64,000 bases of DNA, taken from Cricetomys ansorgei (taxonomy: Eukaryota > Chordata > Mammalia > Rodentia > Nesomyidae). The stretch is taken from the NCBI GenBank assembly GCA_026225945.1, contig JAMJFZ010000674.1:276501-340500 (forward strand), read 5' to 3'. Below are positions 58,170-64,000 of the stretch, piece by piece. The first letter of the stretch is position 1, and each line of letters opens with the position of its first letter. The notes under the pieces were generated by a model. That model was not told where the DNA came from. It saw only the letters and a list, made by a program, of their open reading frames with translations, and searched no databases. The position numbers and the translations under genes are program-made.

Positions 58170-58920
58170 GGCAACAGCTCTGTAAGAGGGAGTTCGAAGT
58201 ATCTAGCCCATCAAAATGGTAGATTACACAACAGATCTGCGTGTTCGCGTCAATCGGTTGACTCCCAATTTTGCTCTAAGCCATTTCCATCCTGAGCACA
58301 CTTTACTTATCCATCTTTCCTTTCATCATGGCTTCCTTCCTCGGGTACTAACCTGTGGGGATGTCCAAGGGCTAATTGTGAGTTGAAGCTCGCCTTGAAC
58401 CCCGAGTCACCCTTAGAGAGTGAGAACCGGCAGAAATTTGGGTGCTCCTCACCTTTTAGCCCTGGCTAAAACCCAGTCAAATTTAGATATGAACCCTCAC
58501 TAAGCAAATATGCCTCTTTGTCCTGAGGGCTGGATTACACAGACTCAAACTCCGCACACAGGCAAGGCCACTCCCACATCGGGCGTCCTAACCAATAGGC
58601 ATTGTCAGGGTCATGGGCTCCTCCCTGCCTGTGATCTTTGATATATGCCCTACAGCCCCAATTAAAGAGATACGCCCACCAAAGTATGTTCCAAGTGTTT
58701 TCTGTCCACTCACCAGTTCACAGAGGCCCACCAAGGCAGCACGGCAGGGTGCAGTAAAACCCATGGCCCAGATCCCTTGCCATGTTGCTGCCACACCCCA
58801 CCGAGTTTCTTGACTTTGGAGTACGCCATGGGCAGCCCGGGACTCCGTACAAGAAGCCAGCAGTGGTGGGATGCCCCGTGGTGAGATGGTTTCTCCCGTG
58901 GACCTACACTAACCCACTAT
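58170..58920. other. CpG-enriched unclassified block
   Basis: CpG is much more frequent than in the flanks: about 18 sites between 58230 and 58885, including 'tgcgtgttcgcgtcaatcgg' and 'catcgggcgtcc'. Part of it contains 'caattaaagagatacgccca' and 'gggcagcccgggactccg'. I cannot assign it to a gene or a repeat family. A comparatively recent LTR of an unrecognised family is one reading; a small conserved regulatory element is another. Two opposing frames (58588-58794, 58613-58813) are not convincing as genes. Confidence 0.35.
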
Positions 58921-59229
58921 ATTGTTCTAGTAATGTGATAGTATTAGTACTGTTCCAGTTACCTGTTAGGTGTATAGCAACTTTCTTACTGTCTCCAACT
59001 CTGTAGATAGCTTTCTAAGTCAGTCTACCCACTAGATCTTTTCCCATCACAGTGTTTCTCAAAACAAAACAAAACAAAAGATTCAAGTGATTTCACCTGT
59101 ACTCTATTGCAACTTCCCAAGATAATGAACTCACTCTCTCAGAATTATTCAGAATAGATATGAATGCCTTGATTTAATTATAAAATGCCTTACACTGAAA
59201 AATTAAGGCTTTGAAACAGCATTATGGAG
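58921..59229. other. Unique non-coding sequence
   Basis: A CAAAA-type run lies near 59060-59080. I see nothing else. Confidence 0.45.
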
Positions 59230-59490
59230 GTCTGGGGAGATGGCTCAATCAGTGACATGGTTCTTGTGCAAACATGAAACCTGAATTTGGATGCCCATTA
59301 CCCGTGTACAAAAGCTGGGTGTTGTAACATGTACCTATAATTGCAGCACTGCGGAGGTAGAGAAGAGTGGATCTGGGGCTTCCTAGCCACCCAGGCTAGC
59401 CACATTAGTGATCTCCACGGTCACTGAGAGTTTCATCCTCAAAACCTAAGGTACAGAGCAACCGAGGAAGACATCCTACACTGACCCGTG
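59230..59490 (+). repeat. B4-type composite SINE, plus strand
   Basis: 'tctggggagatggctcaatc' (tRNA-like head), 'aaagctgggtgttgtaacat', 'gtacctataattgcagcact', 'aggctagccacattagtgat' and 'gtcactgagagtttcatcct'. This is the sense copy of the family seen on the minus strand at 28925-29275 and 61435-61765. Confidence 0.8.
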
Positions 59491-59709
59491 ATCTATCTAA
59501 ACAGCCTAATATTTGGCTGTCTAGAGATCATGTACGACTGTAGTCAATACAATTGTTTTCAGTGGTGCTGCATGGATTGCTCCATGCTCAGACTTTTATT
59601 TCAAAATTTTAACATCATTTCAAACAATATCAAGCATACAAAGTAGGTGTTATGCCTGCCATGTTCTTGTTTACATTTCAAAAAGAAGCTTAATACAGTT
59701 AACTGACTA

Positions 59710-59825
59710 TTTTAAGCAGGCCCTCACTGTATAGCTCAAGCTAGACTTGAATTCACTATGTAGCTCAGACTGGCTTTGAATTCACGATCCTCCTTCTCCG
59801 GCCTCCAAGATAACAGATGTGAACT
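59710..59825 (-). repeat. B1-related SINE, minus strand
   Basis: 'ccctcactgtatagctcaag', 'ctcagactggctttgaattc' and 'acgatcctccttctccggcc' are in reversed B1 order. Confidence 0.78.
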
Positions 59826-60034
59826 TAGAACTTGTGAAAACTGATGATCTCTTTCCACATATGTGACTCAGGGATCACACACAGCCCTGAAGGCTTGAGA
59901 GTGACCTGCTGAGGCATTTCACTAGCCTGAGTTCCCTTCTCCTCAGCTCTCATTCTTTTAACCTAGGATCTTTGGAGGTTTCAAATGAGAGAATAGTGTG
60001 AAAATGCCTTTTTATTTCCTATTCTGTTTTGTTT

Positions 60035-60118
60035 CGTTTTCTCGGTGCTGGGGATTAAATCTAGGGCCTTGCAAGGGTTAGGCAAGCACTGTGAGCTACA
60101 GATTCCCTAGCCCCTCTA
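60035..60118 (-). repeat. ID SINE, minus strand
   Basis: 'ctcggtgctggggattaaat', 'ctagggccttgcaagggtta', 'ggcaagcactgtgagctaca' and 'gattccctagcccc' are a well preserved ID copy. Confidence 0.85.
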
Positions 60119-61289
60119 AATGAATTCCTTTAAAGCTGTAGACTATTACCACAGAAGTAGGTCTTCAATACTTCAATGATTAGAAAATATTGCATATTTA
60201 AAATTCTATTTCAATGGAAATCTTACTCTAGAGATAAATATGTACATAGAAAGCAAGATTTACATGTTCACGTTGAAGCAAAATGCGTGTGTGCATTTTC
60301 TACAGATTTGCATTTTTACTCTCATAGCATCACCAGAATAGCCTATTCAAAGCCCAGCTTCCATGGAAACATGGCTTGCAAGTCATTTATATTGTATAAT
60401 CTGTCCCCCCTCCTGGACAGATGGGCCTGAGTTTCTGAGAAGGAAATAAATTCACCTTCTGCAATTCTCCTCATACAGGAAGAACTGGGATCAGAAAGCA
60501 CACAATTTATACACAGTATGGTAATCTATCATTTCTATGTAATAGTGATTTCATTTGAGAAGCACTATGCTGAGCATGAAGTGTCTGAACACATTGGATT
60601 CATGTATTTTGATGTGAGGGGTACAAGTCTAGACGGGCTGACTTCTGAAATTTTGTCCCTCGTGTTGTGAAAGCACATGCCACAGTGTCTTTTACACAGT
60701 AGATATTAAATATACATCGATTCTATTTTTGGTCTTACTGGAAATGAGAAATATTTTAAGTCAGGGAAGTAAAGGAAACAGAAAGAGGAAACTGAACATT
60801 TGGCCATACAATCAGAGCAGATGGAGCAGCAAGCATGAAGTTACTATTCCTACTCATAATCACCTCCTCTATTTTTCACTCTTCTTAGCGAACCCCTGCC
60901 CTGAAAATCATCCAGTTGGATCTTCAAGTCAGTAGTGTACTAGAGAACTGGCTGCCTTCCCACCCCAGGACTTCATCCAAACCCACACAAGCCTTGTGTC
61001 TACCCTCTCCTGTATCTCATTAAAAGCAATGTTGATGATCCAAACAGAATGGGAAAATGATGTTTAGGAAGAAGACCGTATGCCTGGATATACTTGGCTC
61101 AGGCAGAGTTTGCCTGTCTGCAGAAGTTCACTCTGATGCAAGTGGGAATGATGCCTCCTGTCTTCTCAGGATACAGCCTGTAACAATGCTGCCTTTTTAC
61201 TGAACTGTATCCTCTCTAAAGGACCCTTGCAGATGCTATCACTTGTGATTCTTTGAAGAAACTTCTGAAAGTAGCAGAGCCAGTTCAAA
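60119..61289. other. Unique non-coding sequence
   Basis: No repeat family is recognised. A plus-strand frame at 60176-60430 (84 codons) is unremarkable. Confidence 0.45.
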
Positions 61290-61355
61290 TAGTATTCAGT
61301 GCGCCCTACTATGTGCCAGGCCCTGCCCTCAACTCTGGATTAAGCATCTAAATGA
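61290..61355 (-). repeat. Ancient MIR/L2-like fragment
   Basis: 'cctactatgtgccaggccct' followed by 'gccctcaactctgg' is the widespread antisense motif of MIR-type elements. Only this core is visible. Confidence 0.5.
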
Positions 61356-61434
61356 GGTGAATGCCTCATCCTCCCAGCTCAACCCAAATGTCTTTTTTTC
61401 CCCTCCAGAATGTAGTCCATCCCATCCCTGATTC

Positions 61435-61765
61435 TATTTTTGTGTATGTGTTCTGTGTCTATGTGTGAATGAATGCATATGCGTGCATAGAAGCCAAAAA
61501 TAGCATCACACGTCTTCGTCAATATCTTCATCAATTATTATTTTGAGATGAAATCTCTCACTGAATCTTGAGCTCATCAATTCAGTGCAACTGGCTGGTC
61601 AACAAGTGTCTGGGATCTTCCTTTGTCCATCTCCCCAGCCCTACGATTACAGGTGAATGTAGTACCCTAGCAACCAGCTTTCTACATAGGTTCTGTAAGG
61701 TGAACACATGTTCTCATGCTTGCAGGCAAGCGCCTTACTGACCTAACTGTCTATCCAGCTCTCCT
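61435..61765 (-). repeat. B4-type composite SINE, minus strand, full length
   Basis: 'atgcatatgcgtgcatagaa' tail side, 'gagatgaaatctctcactga', 'ggctggtcaacaagtgtctg', 'ctccccagccctacgattac', 'ggcaagcgccttactgacct' and 'aactgtctatccagctctcc' at the reversed tRNA-like head. Confidence 0.78.
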
Positions 61766-62211
61766 GATTGTATTCCACAGGACTTTATCATAGTCCAATT
61801 CAATTGCAGATTTATTTATTTGTCGTCTGGCTCTTCTGTTTGCTCTGTAAACTTCAAGAGAGTGAAGATTTCACAGTCTGGTAAAGGGAAACAGAGAGGC
61901 ACACCCAGAAACATAATAAACTAGTCCCGATGCCTTGGCAGAGGGACCTAACAACAGAAGGAGGAAATTCTATTGCTGTGTCTCAGAAACAGCCTCCCTG
62001 TGGGGGGGGGGGTTAATCTGAGCTGATTCTGAGATTCATGAAGCTCATATAAGAGCTATGTTCCTGAAAAGAGAAAGCAACACAGAGAGTAGCGTGGAGG
62101 AATGAAACAGCAGGCTACATTCTGGACAGTAAGTATTTTAGCCATTTCTTGAAAGTGTGAGATTAAGAATATGTAAGAAAATGAGAGAGGAACTTGAAGA
62201 AAACATCCAGT
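61766..62211. other. Unique sequence with an 11-bp G run
   Basis: G run at 62002-62012. No element or gene is recognised. Confidence 0.5.
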
Positions 62212-62365
62212 CTGGGTGTGGCGTGTGGCTCACACCTGTAATCCCAATATTTGGGAAACCGAGTCAGGGGCAATCACTGAGAGTTTGAGGCCAGCCAGGG
62301 CAACATAGTGAATTTTGGGCTAGCGTGGCTTACAGTGGAAAGGCTACCATAAAAAGAACAAAAAC
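62212..62365 (+). repeat. B1-related SINE
   Basis: 'ctgggtgtggcgtgtggctc', 'acacctgtaatcccaatatt', 'gtttgaggccagccagggca' and a weaker 3' end with an ACAAAAAC tail. Confidence 0.8.
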
Positions 62366-62899
62366 AAAAACACGAAAGAGGAACGAGATTCCCAGGAGGA
62401 TTTTGAATGTTATGCTCCTCAGTGTGAATCTCACTCCTTCTACAATGATAGGTTCTGATGATGGATAATTGTCATTACAATTATAATAGTCATGCACTAC
62501 TAATAATAACTTGAGCTGAGTACTTTACATGAGTTTTCTTTTTTCAAATCTTTTATTATAGAAACTTGTACATATATGAAAAGGTAGGAAGAATGCTTAA
62601 TGAACTTGGGTAATAGTCATTACTCAGCTTTGACAAGTATCAATGCATGTCAGTTATTCTCATGTCTTTGTCTCTATTTTCTGTTATTAATGTTTTGTCG
62701 GCCTTGGGCATCTGGCTTAGGGCCTAACACATATTTTCTGTTGATACTTAACATGGTAACATATAGACTGGGTAAGTTAAAAGTCAAGAGGTTCAATTTG
62801 GTTCCTGCTTCAGGTCTAAGGTTGAAACTTTATAGCTTGTGACAATCTTCCTTCTTTCTTACATTACCTTCTATTAATTAGTTAGTTACTTTAGAAATT
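62366..62899. other. Unique non-coding sequence
   Basis: I recognise no repeat family or coding pattern here. Confidence 0.45.
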
Positions 62900-62980
62900 A
62901 ATTTTGACATGCTAGAGATTGAAGCTGGGACCCTATAAATGACAGGAAAGTGCTTTGGCTTGAACTGTTTCCCCAGGCTG
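62900..62980 (-). repeat. ID SINE, minus strand, degraded
   Basis: 'gctagagattgaagctggga', 'gtgctttggcttgaactgtt' and 'tccccaggctgg' are the reversed ID. Confidence 0.6.
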
Positions 62981-62985
62981 GCTCG

Positions 62986-63027
62986 CTTTCCTTCTTTCTT
63001 TCTTTCTTTCTTTTTTTTTTTCTTTTT

Positions 63028-63103
<76 letters not shown>

Positions 63104-63195
63104 TCCTTCCTTCCTTCCTTCCTTCCTTCCTTCCTTCCTTCCTTCCTTCCTTCCTTCCTTCCTTCGTCCTTTCTTCCTTTCTTTCTCTTTCCTTC
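62986..63195 (+). repeat. (CTTT)n to (CCTT)n pyrimidine tract
   Basis: 180 bp uninterrupted C/T (62986-63165), then one G and more C/T. CTTT units hold until about 63103, then CCTT units to 63165. Arg/Lys/Glu or Ser/Phe/Leu frames of up to 132 codons through it are artefacts. Confidence 0.98.
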
Positions 63196-63204
63196 AAGAA
63201 AAAC

Positions 63205-63320
63205 ATTTGTTTCATTTTGAATTGGACTCAGTAAGTCATCCAGGCTGTCTTTGAACTTGTGATCTTCCTGTCTCATCTTCCTGTGTAGTTAGCACTGTAG
63301 GTCTGTATCACTAGACTGAG
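63205..63320 (-). repeat. B1-related SINE, minus strand
   Basis: 'catccaggctgtctttgaac', 'ttgtgatcttcctgtctcat' and 'gtaggtctgtatcactagac' are the reversed B1. Its tail side faces the CTTT/CCTT tract. Confidence 0.78.
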
Positions 63321-64000
63321 AAATGATGCCTTCTTGCTAGAAGACTTCCAAGGCAGCATGATTAGAGCCAAGAGGCTCATATGAAACTTAAACGAACTGG
63401 ATTTTACAGTAGACCTATTAATGCAGGAATTAGCTAATCTATGCAAGTGATCCTATGTCTGCTGCTGTGATGGCTTCACCAAAGAAGACATGGAGGCATA
63501 TTCATAGGTTGGAAACTCTGCCAGACCTCAGCAGAGGGAGCCACCATCATGGCAAGTGCCATAACTCGACTGTGGAATGCATCTGGGCTCAGGTGTTTTT
63601 ATTGACTCAGAACTCCTCAGGTGCTCTACTGATACCAGGTGCAGATCATAGGCAATTAAACGACCCCCACATAAATTCAACACCTGCAGACAATACAAAA
63701 CACCAAGACCTAGACAGACTCTCACCCAACAGTTCACAAAATAAAATGTTAAAAACAACTAAAAATAAACTTCTACAACAGTCCTGAGTACCCCTTAAAG
63801 GGACTACCTTGTCCTATCTCTTACTATCAAACAATGGGCATCAAATCTCGACATATTTCCAGTGGGACCACATTCAGAATCAGTTGAGACTGCATTATAC
63901 TTAGAAAAACTCTCCTCCCGAAACTCAGTGAAATACCACAATGCTTTGATCCTAGCCCATAATCTGAAGAGCTAAGAATTGGGCAGATCTAATTCCTACA
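63321..64000. other. Unrecognised terminal stretch, possibly part of an element cut by the window edge
   Basis: A 110-codon frame (63455-63787) has no known motif. The A/C-rich plus strand from about 63640, with little T, is unlike its neighbours and could belong to a retroelement interior that continues beyond the window. I cannot name a family. Confidence 0.3.

Noticed and set aside
62878..63276. A 132-codon Lys/Arg/Glu-rich frame and overlapping relatives
   Set aside because: Translation of the CTTT/CCTT tract and flanking SINE sequence, with no gene context.
1..64000. A new multi-gene biological system
   Set aside because: No operon-like gene set, no conserved coding exon and no structured RNA cluster is visible. 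The content is explained by rodent and ancient mammalian repeats plus unique non-coding DNA.

Overview
This window reads as non-coding nuclear DNA from a muroid rodent (mouse, rat, hamster or vole grade). Rodent SINEs (B1, B2/B3-type, B4-type, ID) lie next to Lx-type L1 3'-UTR pieces, MaLR and MaLR-like LTRs and a rodent hAT-Charlie element. They sit on a background of ancient mammalian repeats (MIR, MER5A, MER20, MLT1/MST, L2/CR1-like). The SINE copies are diverged and I cannot name the genus. I found no protein-coding exon with support, no structural RNA gene, no CRISPR array and nothing bacterial. The window could be intergenic or lie inside a large intron; the sequence does not decide this.

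Layout. 1-10 kb: mostly unique sequence with a few old SINEs, a MER20 piece, an MST-like LTR and simple repeats. 10-11 kb: a 122-codon minus-strand open frame with raised CpG, then a MIR and an L1 3' fragment. 12-15.5 kb: a GGAA tract, two same-family LTRs in inverted orientation, a 15-bp direct repeat and an AATAT pentamer tract. 17-25 kb: B4, B1, B3, MLT1, MIR, L1 and MaLR-like pieces. 25.4-28 kb: repeat-poor, then a TG/GA tract. 28-36 kb: the densest SINE area, including a close inverted B1 pair and an LTR/hAT chimera. 36-42 kb: two abutting MIRs, then mostly unique sequence. 42-48 kb: three minus-strand L1 3' segments, two LTR pieces and B1/B4/ID copies. 48-55 kb: MIR-rich, with a 273-bp uninterrupted pyrimidine tract, a full-length hAT copy and MER5A. 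55-64 kb: clustered B1s, an LTR, an unclassified CpG-enriched block near 58.2-58.9 kb, and a CTTT/CCTT tract next to a B1.

Several of the large microsatellites abut the A-rich tails of SINEs, which suggests they grew from those tails. No set of genes works together here, and I found no new biological system. The most useful leads are the CpG-enriched unclassified block (58.2-58.9 kb), the CpG-raised open frame at 10.1-10.5 kb, and the long polypurine/polypyrimidine tracts. Repeat family names rest on remembered consensus patterns, and boundaries are approximate (about 10-30 bp).
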